NCBI GenBank assembly: GCA_030272155.1
Contig: CP126201.1
Coordinates: 1,773,501 to 1,837,500 of the forward strand
DNA length: 64,000 nucleotides
Source of the DNA: Tetradesmus obliquus
Lineage: Eukaryota; Chlorophyta; Chlorophyceae; Sphaeropleales; Scenedesmaceae
Reading direction: 5' to 3'
Shown here in pieces: positions 34,053 through 46,196 of the stretch. A program made the position numbers and the translations under genes. Position 1 is the first letter of the stretch; each line of letters opens with the position of its first letter. Below the pieces are notes generated by a model. It saw nothing but the letters and a program-made list of their open reading frames with translations. It ran no database searches and had not been told where the DNA came from.

Positions 34053-37000
34053 AGACCAAGGGCTTCCGCGGCGGCTACCAGAGCAGCGTGATGTTCTTCA
34101 CGATGCCCTTCATGTCGGCAGTGGCCTATTGCTTCAACAATGCTGCTGCCACTGCTGCTGCTGCTGCTGCTGCTGGCACTGCCGCTGCTGCAGACCAAGG
34201 GCTTTAGGGGCGGCTACCAGAGCTCTGTGACCTTCTTCACCATGCCCTTCATGTCAGCGGTGGCCAGGGAGACGGCCAAGGTGCAGCTGGCTGCAGGGGG
34301 CAGGCCTGGTGTCGCAGGCAGCCTAAGCTGGGAGCCCAAGCTTGTAAAGTGAGTAGCTGCATCATGCAGCACAATGGTTGGGCTGGCTATACAGTCGTTG
34401 GAAGGCTTGCTGGTGCTGTGACAGATTAGTACGTGCGGCACTGCTGTGCAGAGTGGGCGGACTGTGCCATCTGCATCATTCAAATTTGAGCTCTCAAATC
34501 CTCAAGACCCTCAAGCACCCTTGCACCTGCTGGTTTCCGTTTTGCGCACTCCATTCATCATGCACGTTGCTTGCTGCAGTGTGTGCCTGTCAATGCCCTC
34601 ACGTTCCCGCACCCTCAGCTGCGCAGCATCGGCATGGTGGGCTTTGTGCTGGGCGTGCTGCTCACATGTCGTGCCTGGCGTTTATGTGGCTGCAGGTTCC
34701 CGCACCCTCAGCTGCGCAGCATCGGCATGGTGGGCTTTGTGCTGGGGCCCTTCATCTTCGCAGCCTGCATGTTTGGCATGGTCACACAGGTGCGCGCAGC
34801 GGGCGAGAGTGTTTTAGTGTTACACTGCTGATCCAACAGCAACAGCACACTGCCTGTGCTGGGCGACCTTCAACGTCGCAGCCTGCATGTTTGGCATGGT
34901 CCCACAGGTGGGCGCATGAGGTGTTGCACGCAGCTTTGTGTGTTGCAGGGCACCAGCTGAAGTACAGAAGAGTGCAAGGGTGAAAAGCGCCTCCAGAGCT
35001 AGTCCCCTGCAGGGACCGACACTCTGTACAGCCAGCAGCTGCTCAACTAATGCTGTGCATGCCGTTTACTGCCCTGGCACGCCTCAAGGTCTGTTGTAAT
35101 GCTGGGTGCTGTCTCTTGAACAACCCACTTCATTTTCTGCACATCCGGCATCCTAGTTGCTAGTAATCTGCCTGCCACCTACTTAGCTCAACAGCCCTGT
35201 GGAGTTTTTGATGCTGCAAAAACGACTTCCTAATGTATCCGTCTCTGTTTTTATGTGGCCTGCAGCTGGGCAACATTGTGGGTGAGAAGGAGTCTGGCCT
35301 GGTGACCAGCCTGCGCCACATGGGCCTGCTGCAGTCCGCCTACTGGGCCAGCTGGGTGGCCTTCGACCTCATCATGGCACTGGCCACGGCGCTCAGCATC
35401 GTCATGTGGGGTGAGCAGTGACAATCAGCAGTGTAGCTGCAGCAGAGATACTGCTTTGTACAGCGGCATACACGGTGTTGGTGGCGTTCGACCTGATCGT
35501 GGTGCTGGCCACGGCGCCCAGCATCGTCACGTGCGGTGAGTCGCCGTGGTTATGAGCAGTGCGGCTGCAGGGGAGATATCGCATTGTGCGGTGCCGTAAA
35601 GACAGGTTGTGGACGTTTAGGCTGCTCCTTCTGCTCCTGCAAATAGCACCGTCTGTCAACATTACTCTTGGTTTGGTCACTCTGCTGACTCGTGCTACTG
35701 CTGCTGCTGCACAGGCAGTGTCTTGCAGTTCCACATCTTCTTGCGCAACGATGCCAGCATCCTGGCGGCGCTACTGACTGCTGCTGCCGCTGCTCATTGA
35801 CATGCAGGCAACATCCTGCAGTTCCGCTTCTTCCTGCGCAACGATGCCGGGATTCTGGTGGCGCTGTTCTGGCTCTTTGCATGTGCACTGAACAGCTTTG
35901 CCTACTTCGTCTCCGTGTTCCTGGCGAAGCAGCAGTCAGCAGTGTACACCGGCTTTGTGGTGTTCCTGGTGAGTGGAGTGTGTGCAGCACTAATGTGATG
36001 CTGACACAGCAGTCCTCTAGAAAAAAGGAAGTAGCCAGCTCTAGTTGTCACAGAAACGAGTTGCTTTTGCACCATGCTTTGCGTGGCTCAACTGGAGGCT
36101 GGACAGCCTGCTGTGCTCAACACACAGCAGCCTGTCCAGCTTCCAGGTAGAGACGACTGCGCTTGCCGTGCTTGATGGCACCACAACGGTTCCAGCATGA
36201 TCTGCGCATGACTAAATTTGTGCTTGCTGCTGCTGCTGCAGGTGGGCTGGATCTGCCAGACCATCGTCATCTTTGGGCTGCCGTACGACCCTGAGCTCTA
36301 CTTCAACCCTAACAACGTGGCCAAGGTATTCTTCTGGATCTTTGCCTGCCTGCCGTGGTGCCCGCTGTCCAAGGCGGTGCTGGACCTGGCTGCAGCGACC
36401 AACTCAGAGCGCGACCCAGGTAGGTCTCTATGGGTGGTGTGCTATGTATCTGGATGAGTAGGAAAGCATGTGCTTTTTGCTGTGGCCTGCCTGCCGTGGT
36501 GCCCGCTGTCCAAGGCGGTGCTGGACCTGGCAGCAGCGACCAACTCAGAGCAGGATCCGGGTGGGTGGTGGCAACTTTGAGCTGTGAGACAGGGCTGTGC
36601 AACTGCTCCAGCTGCTGAGCTTCAGCTGCACGGGGAGCTATGGGTCACTGACTGCAAGATTGTCATTACAGCTGACAAGCCAAGGCTAGAGGGATGTCTG
36701 ACCACACACTAAGTGTCCGAAGTCTTTGACCTCAAACCCACTGGGATAAACTGATATCAGACCTCACGCTCACTGGGGATATTGCCCTTGTGCACCTTGC
36801 ATTGCATGCCTGCAGGCCTGCGCTGGAGCCAGCGTGAGAGCTACTGCCGCTACATCCCCGACGCAGCGCAGCAGCCGCTGCACGACCCCACCGAAAGCTT
36901 CGTTGACTTCACCTGCATCTTCCCCATCAGCCAATGCCTCGTCACACTCGTGATTCAAGCTGTCGCATGGATGGCGCTCGCGATTTACCTGGATAATGTC

Positions 37001-37944
37001 ATGCCAAATGGAAGCGGCAAGAAGCGGCCCCTCTGGTATTCCCTGCTGCCGTCGTACTGGATGAATGATAAGAACAGTGCGGTGCGGCGGCTACGGAAGA
37101 CGGATAGCGTGTCGGGTGACGGCGCGCGACGCACAAGCTGGCCTGATGCAGGGCCCAGTGAGACAGATCTGCGGCGGCAGCAGCAGCAGCAGCATGATCT
37201 GCAGCTGCAGTTGGACGGGCCAGCAGCAGCAGGGGTCAAGGCAGCTGCAGCAGGAAGCATCCAAGAAGGTGACGAGGATGTTGCAGCAGAAGCAGCGCGA
37301 ATGCATGCGCTGCTGAGGCACCGCGTGGCGGCAATGGGAGCAAAGTCGAAGGGACTCGCAAAGGCCAGTGCGCGCGTGCAAGCTGTGTCACCAGATGCGG
37401 ATGCGGCAGTCGACCTGTCAGTGCGATTTGCTGTCGAGGTGTATGGCCTGTCCAAGGTTTTCAAGGGTGGCGCAAAGTGCTGCACCCTGCCTGGCTGTGG
37501 GCCTCGGAAGGCTAGGAAAGGTGCAGTACACAGTGCTGGAGGTGCTGCAGCAAGGAAGGCGGCAGCAGCAGCAGCTGGCGGCGACTTTTGGGCGATCCGG
37601 GACAGCTGGTTTGGCATTGAGGAGGGCCAGCTGTTCTGTTTGCTGGGGCCTAATGGGGCCGGGAAAACAACCACCATCAACTGCCTGACTGGTGAGCGAC
37701 TTGTGGTCGGGCCTTTTCTCAACTGTAAATGTATTATAGCTGTGTTATGGCTGAATGCTGTAGGGGTGATGTGGCAGCAGGCTACAGTGCTGATCCAAGA
37801 AGTTTTTGCACATGCAGACCTGCTGCAACTTGCCTGGGCATTGATACAGTACGCATGTAGGTGTTGCTGCAAAGGGCCTGGGGAACTTCATCCAAGCCGC
37901 AGCGCTGCCTGTGGGTGCAATTGCTGCATAGCTGTTGAGGCTTA

Positions 37945-37977
<33 letters not shown>

Positions 37978-38540
37978 TGGCTGCGTCTGTGCGCCTGCAG
38001 GGGTGCTGAGCCCCTCAGGGGGAGAGATGCTGGTGTGTGGTGAGTCTGTCACCACAGAGGGAAGCCTGGACAGGATCAGGCCGCAGGTGCGCAGCAGTAC
38101 TGTCGGCCGTCCACTAGAGTCGACTAAGATTTTATAATGGCAGGTACGGCAGTGATTGTCAGCGCTAATTAGCACGCGGCCTAGCAGTTGTGGTGTGTTG
38201 GGAGTCTGTTCTACAGAGGTGAGCCTGGACAGTATCAGGCCGCAGGTGCACAGCACTCTCTGGTGGACTGCTTGCAAAGCATTTGCTGCTGCTGCCGCCG
38301 CTGCTGCTGCTGCTGCAGGTTGGCGTGTGCCCCCAGTTTGACGTGCTGTGGGGCGAGCTGACTGGCCTGGAGCACTTGGTGGTGGCGGGGCACGTGAAGG
38401 GCCTGCCCTTCAGCCAGGTGAGGTTGGATTAGATTTGGTGTTACTGCTGCTGCTGCTGCTGCTGCTGCATTTGCCGGTCCTGGTGGTGGCGGGGCACGTG
38501 AAGGGCTTGCCCTTCAGCCAGGTGAGATTAGGGTTTGGTT

Positions 38541-38636
<96 letters not shown>

Positions 38637-40066
38637 CTGCTGCACGCCGCTCCTGGTGGTGGCGGGGCACGTGAAGGGCCTGCCTTTCAGCCTGGTGAGT
38701 GGGGATCAGGTTTGGTGTTGCTGCTGCTGCTGGCAGTCAATTGTCATGCTGTGTTCTGCAGTGGTGCTGTCTGGTGTTTGTTACCGGTGCTGCTTGCTGG
38801 AATCAACTCAACTGCTTATGTTGAAAGTTGCCCAACAGGCGTGTGTCTGCATGGCTGCAAGTGTGAGGCCATGCATCTGAGCTGCTGCAGTGCATGCAGG
38901 GCTGTCCTTCACAGGCGCTGCTTGCTTGCATCAATTTCACTGCTCGCTCAGCAACTGCATGCATGTCTCCGCATGGCTGCAGATGTGTGGCCATGCCTCT
39001 GAGCTGCTGCAGCGTGTGCAGCTGTTCTCCGCGCAGGCGCTGCTTGCTTGCATCCATTGAACTGCTTGCTCAGCAACTGCACGCATGTCTCCGCAATGCG
39101 CGTGGATGCAGGTGCGCGGCCATGCCTCTGAGCTGCTGCGATGCGTGCAGCTGCTTCTTGCCTGAATCTACTCAACGGCTTGTTCAGCGGCTGCATGCAT
39201 GTGCCTTGGCTGCAGGTGCGCGGCCACGCCTCTGAGCTGCTGCAGCGCGTGCTGCTGCTGCTGTCTGTCACAGGCGCTGCTTGCTTGCATCAATGCAACT
39301 GCTCGCTCAGCAACTGCACGCATGTCCCCGCAATACTTGTGGCTGCAGGTGCGTGGCTATGCCTCTGAGCTGCTGCGTGCAGCTGTTCTCCGTCACAGGC
39401 GCGCTCGCTTGCATCAACTTAAGTGCATGTTCATCAAATGCACGCATGTCTCCGCATGGCTGCAGGTGCGCGGCCATGCCTCTGAGCTGCTGCAGCGCGT
39501 GCAGCTGCTGTCGGCGGCTGGCATGCGCAGCGGCAGCTACAGCGGTGGCATGAAGCGGCGGCTGAGCGTGGCGCTGGCGCTGCTTGGCGATCCAAAGGTG
39601 CTGTACCTGGATGAGCCAACCACAGGTAGGCTGCAGGGCTGTGAGGCACTTCTGTTGCACCTTCGGTGTGGCTGTGGATATCTACCGCGGGCAGTGTGCG
39701 TGTGCTGTACCTGGATGAGCCTGCAGCAGGTGCGTATGTGCAGCGTAGCAGCTGCTTTATGGACGTGTGCTATGCATATAAGCTTTTATGTATTTTGCTG
39801 GCGCTTCCCTGTATATGCTGTACATGTCCGTTGGAAAGAGTCTGCTACAGTTGCAATGCTGCACTGTGAGATTTGCATGTGGTGAACCTGGATGAGTCAA
39901 CCACAGGTGGGCTACGGGGTTTTCAAACACCTTGGGGATGATGTGTTGCTTCCAGGTTGGCTGTGCAGCTGTGTTGGGGATCAGCTAACCAGCAGAGGAG
40001 GCTTACCTGCGCTGCTGCTCTGAGTACTGCTTTGGGTGTGTTGCAGCTCTTCCAACATCAATCACC

Positions 40067-40149
<83 letters not shown>

Positions 40150-40220
40150 AGGCATGGACCCCATCAGCCGCCGCTACGTGTGGGAAGTCATCCAGTAGCC
40201 AAACTAATGTTGACCTTATA

Positions 40221-40269
<49 letters not shown>

Positions 40270-42155
40270 AGGCATGGACCCCATCAGCCGCCGCTACGTG
40301 TGGGACGTCATCCAGGCCGCCAAGCCCGGCCGTGCCATCGTGCTGACCACGCACAGCATGGAGGAGGCGGACATCCTGGGGGACCGCATTGCCATCATGG
40401 CGCGGGGCAGGCTGCGGGCCATCGGCAGCAGCATCCGGCTGAAGCAGAAGTTTGGCGCCGGCTATCAGGTACGTAAATCACCCTCCTGGCCTCAGCTGCA
40501 GCTGCTATGGTACATCAGTGCTGGCCACCATGGTGGTTGCCTAGGTTTTTAGGGTTGCTGTGGTGCTTGCTGTGGTGTTTGGAGGAGGCAGACACTCTTG
40601 GGGACCGCATTGCCATCATGGCATGGGGTCGGCTGCGTGCGATTGGCAGCATCATCAGGCTGAAGCAGAAGTTTTGCGCTGGCTATCAGGTAAGAGAGGG
40701 GTAGGCCGCAGCAGCAGCTCTCATTATGGATCTGCTGGTGACTAGGTGTTCGGGGCCGGCTGCGGGTCATCGGCAGCAGCATCCGGCTCAAGCAGAAGCT
40801 CGGCGCTGGCTATCAGGTACGTGGTTACTTGCAGGATGTGTGGGCCGTAACTGCAGCTGTTATGTTACATCAGCGTTGGCTGCCTGTTGGCTGTTCAGGT
40901 GTTAAGGGCTTGCTGTGACGAGTTCATGTGCTTGCAGATGTTTCATGATGTTTTCTGAGATGTCTCCTGAGAAGGTGCTTTGGGTTGGCTGTATCACCCA
41001 GAGAAGCAAACACCAGTGGCATCACCAGTGACAACCGGGTTGCTGCTATGACATGCAGGTCTCAGTCACGCTGAACCGCAGCTCCAACAAACCAGCCAGC
41101 AGCAATACGGCGACAGGTCACGATCAGCCCTTCGACCTGTTCACTCCTCGCAGTGCTGCTGCTGCAGCAGCAGCAGCACCCAGAAGCCCCTTGGGACCCC
41201 AGCAGCAGCAGCAGCAGCATACACCAGCTGACCTTTTGTTGGCGCAGCAGCAGCAGCAGCAGCAGCAAGAGCAGCTTGTGATTGTGGCTGATGCCAGCCG
41301 GCAGGCTGTAAAGCAGCTGTTTGCGCAGCACCTGGATGGGCTGGGCCCTGCTGAGGAGAGCAAGTACACCATGAGGTAGGCTCCGAGTTGCGATTTTTGA
41401 AGCCGAAAGGTTGAGCACATGTGTGCATGTGCTCAGCATTGTGTGCCCATGTTCTTGCAGCTGCATCTGCGGGCCATTTGCTTCACTAGCTCTGAACTCC
41501 ATGCTGCCACCATGAGTGATTGAGAGCATGCCGAGTATTTGCGTATATATGCGTCTTGGGCGGTTGCTCTGTGCCGCAGAGCTTGCGGCAACGTGTTTAG
41601 GTGTTGGACGTGTCGGGCCCTAGGCTGCATGCTGCGCTGCTATGACATGCCAAACCAATCATTCGCTTCCCGACAGTGCGCTCAACTCCGCCTCCGTCCC
41701 TGTGCAGGTTCCTTGTGCCTCGTCAGCAAGAGCAGCAGCTGGTCGGCCTGCTGCAGCTACTGGAGCAGCAGGCAAACAGCAGTGGCAGCAGCAGCAGTGC
41801 GGCGCAGCAGCAGCAGCAGCACGCTGCCCTGGCTGGCGTTGATGTGCAGCTGAGCCTGACCAGCCTGGAGGAGGTCTTCCTCAACATTGCAAAGCAGGTG
41901 AGCGCTGCAGCTTCTTCGTTGGCAAGCCACCAGTTTTCACGGTTCAGCAGAGCGTAGTTTGGAAGCGTGTCAGGCTCTCTGCCAGGCCTCAACAAATCGT
42001 GTTTGCATGGTGACACCATCACGTGCGTCACCAGGAGTCGGTGCACGGGGCCAACGACGTTGTTCCTATGGCTTGATGGGTAGTGTGATGATGACTAGGA
42101 GTCGTGCGGCCTGTTGATATCTATGCCTGCATACATACAACAACACTACTGCCGC

Positions 42156-42191
<36 letters not shown>

Positions 42192-42498
42192 CATTCCGCT
42201 GCAGGCGGAGCTTGAGGAGGCTGCAGTGACGGGTGCCAGGGTGCTGGTGACGCTGCCTGACAGTGGCAAAGAGGTGCTGGTGGGTGTGGGGCAGGACTGG
42301 CTTGAGGCCTTAAGCAGTGGTGCTGCTGCTGGCACGCAGAAGCGCTATCAGATCAAGTGGGCTCAGGATGAAAGCGGAGCGCTGACAGTGCTAGAGGTGG
42401 TGCCAGTGCTGTCGCAGATGAGCGATAGCAGCAGCAGCAGCGGCGTGTCGAGTAAGGGTGGCAGCAGCGGGATGCACTTGGCTCCTGTTGCTGGCTGA
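32042..42498 (+). CDS. Half-size ABC transporter, subfamily A (plant ABCA2-12 type)
   Basis: Eighteen exons: 32042-32132, 32438-32549, 32949-33087, 33270-33323, 33672-33800, 34194-34348, 34696-34789, 35266-35410, 35808-35968, 36242-36419, 36816-37691, 38001-38086, 38319-38417, 39466-39625, 40272-40468, 41059-41375, 41708-41897 and 42205-42498. All are in phase, giving 1158 residues in TMD-NBD order. The N-terminal [20 protein letters not shown] leads into helix 1 ([15 protein letters not shown]). Several helices follow ([37 protein letters not shown]). The NBD has Walker [11 protein letters not shown]-loop CPQFDVLW, signature [12 protein letters not shown], Walker [14 protein letters not shown] and H-loop TTHSMEEAD, all intact. 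A linker of about 190 residues before the NBD is Gln/Ala-rich. This subfamily is linked to lipid transport; the substrate is unknown. The gene spans 10.4 kb, with about 19 shadow copies. Confidence 0.93.
34014..34140 (+). repeat. (CTG)n and shadow copy of ABCA exon 6 (5' part)
   Basis: A CTG run (about 34012-34050) abuts an acceptor. About 80 bases of exon 6 follow ([20 protein letters not shown]). The intact exon at 34194 also follows a CTG-rich stretch. Confidence 0.93.
34590..34907 (+). repeat. Shadow copies flanking ABCA exon 7
   Basis: At about 34605-34667 a copy of the exon 7 head ([17 protein letters not shown]) precedes the intact exon (34696-34789). At 34866-34907 a copy of its tail ([10 protein letters not shown]) with a GT donor follows it. 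Only the second head gives the right phase from exon 6. Confidence 0.9.
35470..35785 (+). repeat. Shadow copies after ABCA exon 8 and before exon 9
   Basis: 35476-35534 copies the tail of exon 8 ([19 protein letters not shown] with a GTGAGT donor). 35713-35780 copies the head of exon 9 ([19 protein letters not shown]) behind a CACAG acceptor. Confidence 0.92.
36483..36565 (+). repeat. Shadow copy of ABCA exon 10 (3' part plus donor)
   Basis: [20 protein letters not shown] is repeated with a CCGG/GTGGGT junction, 118 bp after the original. Confidence 0.92.
38190..38700 (+). repeat. Shadow copies of ABCA exons 12 and 13 with expanded CTG tracts
   Basis: 38197-38246 copies the tail of exon 12 plus donor. 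After exon 13 its tail ([12 protein letters not shown] plus GTGAG) recurs at 38480-38521 and 38655-38694. CTG tracts lie between copies; the one at 38542-38633 is about 30 units. Confidence 0.93.
38850..39465 (+). repeat. Five shadow copies of ABCA exon 14 (5' part with acceptor)
   Basis: The exon head ([15 protein letters not shown]) recurs near 38862, 38982, 39110, 39215 and 39349 before the intact exon at 39466, spacing 105-134 bp. The intron piece CTTGCATCAATTCAACTGCT-like is repeated in each unit. Several copies end in GCGCTGCTTGCTTGC filler. Confidence 0.93.
39700..39910 (+). repeat. Two short shadow copies of ABCA exon 14 end
   Basis: The Walker B segment GTGCTGTACCTGGATGAGCC with a following AG/GT recurs at about 39702-39729 and, more decayed, at 39883-39906 (VNLDESTTG). 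Confidence 0.8.
40070..40271 (+). repeat. Two (CTG)n tracts and a shadow copy of ABCA exon 15 (5' part)
   Basis: A CTG run of about 26 units (40072-40150) abuts an acceptor and 48 bases of exon 15 ([14 protein letters not shown] then TAG). A second run (40221-40270) abuts the intact exon. The intronic filler AACTAATGTTGACC separates them. Confidence 0.94.
40580..40818 (+). repeat. Two shadow copies of ABCA exon 15 (3' part plus donor)
   Basis: 40583-40688 ([20 protein letters not shown], ending GYQ/GTAAGA) and 40746-40816 ([20 protein letters not shown], ending with a GTACGT donor) repeat the exon tail. Confidence 0.93.
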
Positions 42499-43869
42499 GA
42501 GTTTGAGTGTTTTTGTTCTGGCGGTGCCAGCCTTTGGTGGTACATCAGTCACACAGCTGGCTGGTTTATGTGATGAAGCAGCAACAGCGCGACTGCACAG
42601 TCCTCGACTCTTGAGCGAGGTTGTGGTGATGGAAAGCCATGAATTGGCATGCTGCCGTGAGATGCTAAGCACGTTGAGTGGGTGTAAGGCGTTATACTTT
42701 TGGTTTGAGATACCAACACCCTTTGAAAGGCCCAAACACGATCACACTGGCCAGCGAGGCAAAGCAGGCGGGAAGGGGGGGCGTGCCTGTGGCCGCGCCC
42801 GCAGTCTTCGCCAACTCGGTGCTACAAGGACTTCTTGAGAACGCACAAATTTTAGGCATAACGTATAGCATTGGTGCCTTTGCAGCAATGTTAACGGTGT
42901 GTTTGAAAGGACGAATGTCGTGCTCGACGAATGCCTCGTAGCCGCGAGCACCCAGCCTGTTCATCAAGTGTCTATCAGAGCATAATGTGGCAGATGCCAG
43001 ACAGAAATGGTGATGTAATAACTACCGGCATGCAACAGCGCCAAAGATCAGGGGTCGGGTTGGGTGGGTGAGCATGTCCTGACTAGACTGGCAGGCATAC
43101 GACAGAGCGAGGGAGCCGCAACCCTTACATGTATCTCAATTATGTTTGTTGCTGCTGAAACGCTGGTGGAAGAGATTTGAGAAGAGGAACGTGCAGATAC
43201 CTGGGATGACAATGCACCGGGTGTTATGGTTCGCAAGCCCGGCAATCCTCGTCCGCAAAGCTCAGCCCGGGCAGGACGGTATCTAAAAACGTCCCATTTG
43301 CTAGCATAACAACAAGATTTGTGCCTTGACGAGACACAAGCAAGTCACGCGAGTAGAGAACGCCTACACGCACAAGCTCAGCAGTGTGTTCTTTTGTCGA
43401 GCTCCTCTGCACGTCACCTATTTTGTATAGTTTTGTTGGTGTTGACAGCAAGCAGCATACCCTACAAGGTGCTGGCAGCCAGCTCACAGGAGGAGCTGCC
43501 ACCTTCAAGGTGCATTATTGCCTAGAGACGTGCAAAGTGAGTTGAAGCCGGACTGAAATGGTCATCGTCGCATGATGATGACTTGCTAGGCGTCAGACAG
43601 CTGCATTGTGTTCCCAAAGGCTCTTACGCGGTGCTCAACTGCTGCTCTGGCACAGCCCCCGACACTGCACCCATTGCTGTCCCCTGGCATGACAATAATG
43701 TTTAAGAGTAAAGTTGCTAGCGCTTTGCATGGCTCCACGTCGCAGGGCACCCTGCGCCAGGGGCTTTCTCACTAATCGTTGCTGTGGGTGTCACTGCTCA
43801 TTGTTGCTGCGTCTGCGCAGAGAGAAGGGCCATCATAGAAGCTCAAAGACATACTTAGCAGCCATTAAA
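42499..43869. other. Intergenic region, no gene recognised
   Basis: It includes the ABCA 3' UTR and about 1.3 kb of mixed sequence without CTG tracts or credible exons. Short open frames lack splice continuity. The last part holds the 5' UTR of the RING-CH gene. Confidence 0.5.
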
Positions 43870-46196
43870 ATGGTAAGTGTGCTGCGCAGTGCACCCTGCG
43901 CGGGACGGGGGCCATAACTTCTGCATAGCGTTCCGTGCACGGTTTTGCCTCGCTGCTGACCCCTTCTTCCTTTCGCAGGCGGCAGAAACAGACAACGAAA
44001 TGTGCTGGATCTGCTTGGAGGAGGCTGCGGAGAACGGTAGCCACAAGCTCATGAGCCCCTGCAAGTGCCCCCGCAAAGTGCACCCTCAGTGCCTGGCAAG
44101 GTGGCAGCTGCAGCAGGCTGGCAGGCATGAGGAGAGATTCTGCAGGTGAGCTGCTGTAGACACAAGCTGGCTGGCTGAGCAGCAGCTGGCTGGTGCCTCA
44201 GGCTGTGCTGCATTAATGGGGCATTGGGCAGCTGCTTGGTGGATGGGTTCACACACAGCATCAGCTGGGCTGCAAGCAGCAGCCATGCCACTGCAGCTGG
44301 TTTGGTGTGTAAAGTAGAAGGAACATCAACAGCAATAACAAACGCGCAGTCAGGGGCTTACACTGCTGGGGCCCTCATCCACCGCATGTATCCTTGCGCA
44401 CAGCTGTCCCATCACCCTGCTCAGCCGCTGCTGCCAGCTGGTTGGCACACACATCCCAGCCAGCCTCCTCCATCCGCTGCACACTACCCATTGCACCACT
44501 TGCCAATGGCCATGTACCAACACACAACAACCCACCCACAACAACTTGCATTGAACCACATTCCTCGCAGGTTCTGCAACAACGAGCTCGCGGACTGGAA
44601 GCTGCACCTCACCCCTGAGGACCTGAAGCCCGAGGTGTCCAAAGTGCAGCCCATCATGGTGGTCTACTTTGAGGGCCAGATCCACCGCATCCCAGTGAAG
44701 CAGGGGCCATACGGCCTCACAGAGTTCACCGGCAAGATCAGGTGCGTGTTTGATGCTTGGCAGAGGCACTGCTGCTGCATGCTGCTGTGTGCTGATTGCT
44801 GCTGCCCGTGTGCTGCTGCTGCTGTGGTGTTGATTGCATGCTGCCGTCTGTTATGCTGATGGCCTCACAGTGCTCATCAGCAAGACCAGGTGCAAGCTGT
44901 TGGCAGGGGCGTGCTGCTGTGTGTTGATTGCTGCTTCTACATGCGGTGCATTCTTGCTGCTGCTCGTCTGTTTCTTGAAATTTGCTGTCTCTGCTTGTGG
45001 TGCACAGCCTATGCTGTTGCGTCGAGGCAGTCCTTCCCGGTGGATCATATTCTGATGCCTCTTCCCTGACGGCCCTTCCACGTGCTGCTTGCACTGCTTG
45101 CTTTTATGCAAACAGGGAGCTGTTCCGTCTGCCGGAAGATGTGGACATCAGCCTCACATTCGGCTGCAAGGAGCCCATGAGCGGCACACACCTCAAGCTG
45201 GAGGGCATGGGCGCATTCGACGCTGCCGTGCACTGCGCCAGCGTGGCGGCGGCGGAGCGCCAGCAGAAGATCAAGAAGAGCTACTCCACGGGCAACCTGG
45301 GCAGCACGCCGGCGCTGGCGGGCAGCGAGCAGCAGCAGCACATGGGCCGCTCCGCAAGCAACAGCAGCATCCCCGCAGCCAACCTGTCCGCGTCCCCAGC
45401 AGCCACAGCCGCCGGTCTCTCTGCAGCCCCCGCCGGGGCCGCACAGGACCGGCGGCGCAGGTTTCAGGGCCAGCAGCAGCAGCAGCGGGCAGCAGGGCGC
45501 AGCCAGAGCTTCAGCGTCGGCAGCGCCGCTCCCTCCGGGCGCAGCAGCAGCGGCGCGGAGCCCCCAGCAGCCTTCCGCAACATCCTCAGCATGCTTGGAG
45601 GCACCAGCAGCAGCAGCAGCGCCGGCGGCGCAGCAGCAGGCAGCAGCCCCTTTGCCGCGGCAGCAGCGCAGGCGCCCGCGGGCGGCGACGCAGCAGCAGC
45701 AGCAGCAGCCGGGATCGAAGCGGAGGCGCTGCGCAGCGGCAGCGGCAGCCCAGAGCCAGCTACAGCCTCGCTTCGCGGCGGTGCCGGCGAGCAGCAGCGG
45801 ATGAAGGGGCGGCTGAGCCTGCGCAACATCAGCGAGCTGACTGACGTGCCGGAGGTGGACGAGACGGTTGCGATCGGCAGCTTGTCTGGCAAGTTCAAGC
45901 TGCAGCTGAAGGCCTTTTCCCGCAAGGTGGCGCGCAGCCTGAGCTTCACCAACAAGGTGCCTGGGACCAGCGGCGGCAGCAGCAGCAGCAGCGCGGCGGC
46001 AGCAGCAGCAGGCATGGAGAGCTACGGCAGCGCCGGCATTCCGGCCAGCGGCAGCACCAGCAGGGCGGCGAGCATGAGCAGCCCTCGGGTGATCAACTAT
46101 GCGGCTGGCGGTGCTGTGAGCCCCAGCCCGCGCAGCATGACCAACAGCCCGCTGCCGCCGCCCTGCCCCAGCCCTCGCCTTGAGCGCGTGGCGTAG
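43870..46196 (+). CDS. RING-CH (MARCH-type) E3 ubiquitin ligase-like protein
   Basis: The coding exons are 43870-43872 (the ATG alone), 43979-44145, 44571-44741 and 45116-46196; phases match, 473 residues. ATG is followed directly by GTAAGT, so an intron splits the protein right after Met1. Residues 8-60 form a C4HC3 RING variant: CWIC, CKC, HPQC then W, and CRFC. RING-CH domains recruit E2 enzymes. The second exon continues with a folded-looking domain (IMVVYFEGQIHRIPVKQGPY) and LTFGCKEPMSGTHLKLEGMG. The remaining ~310 residues are low-complexity Ser, Ala, Gly and Gln. Unlike animal MARCH proteins it shows no clear transmembrane pair. A small copy of the exon 3 end with a GTGCAAG donor-like site sits at about 44860-44893 in intron 3. 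Confidence 0.83.

Noticed and set aside
36985..37872. 295-codon minus-strand open frame
   Set aside because: It is antisense to ABCA exon 11, which carries an intact Walker A motif on the plus strand.
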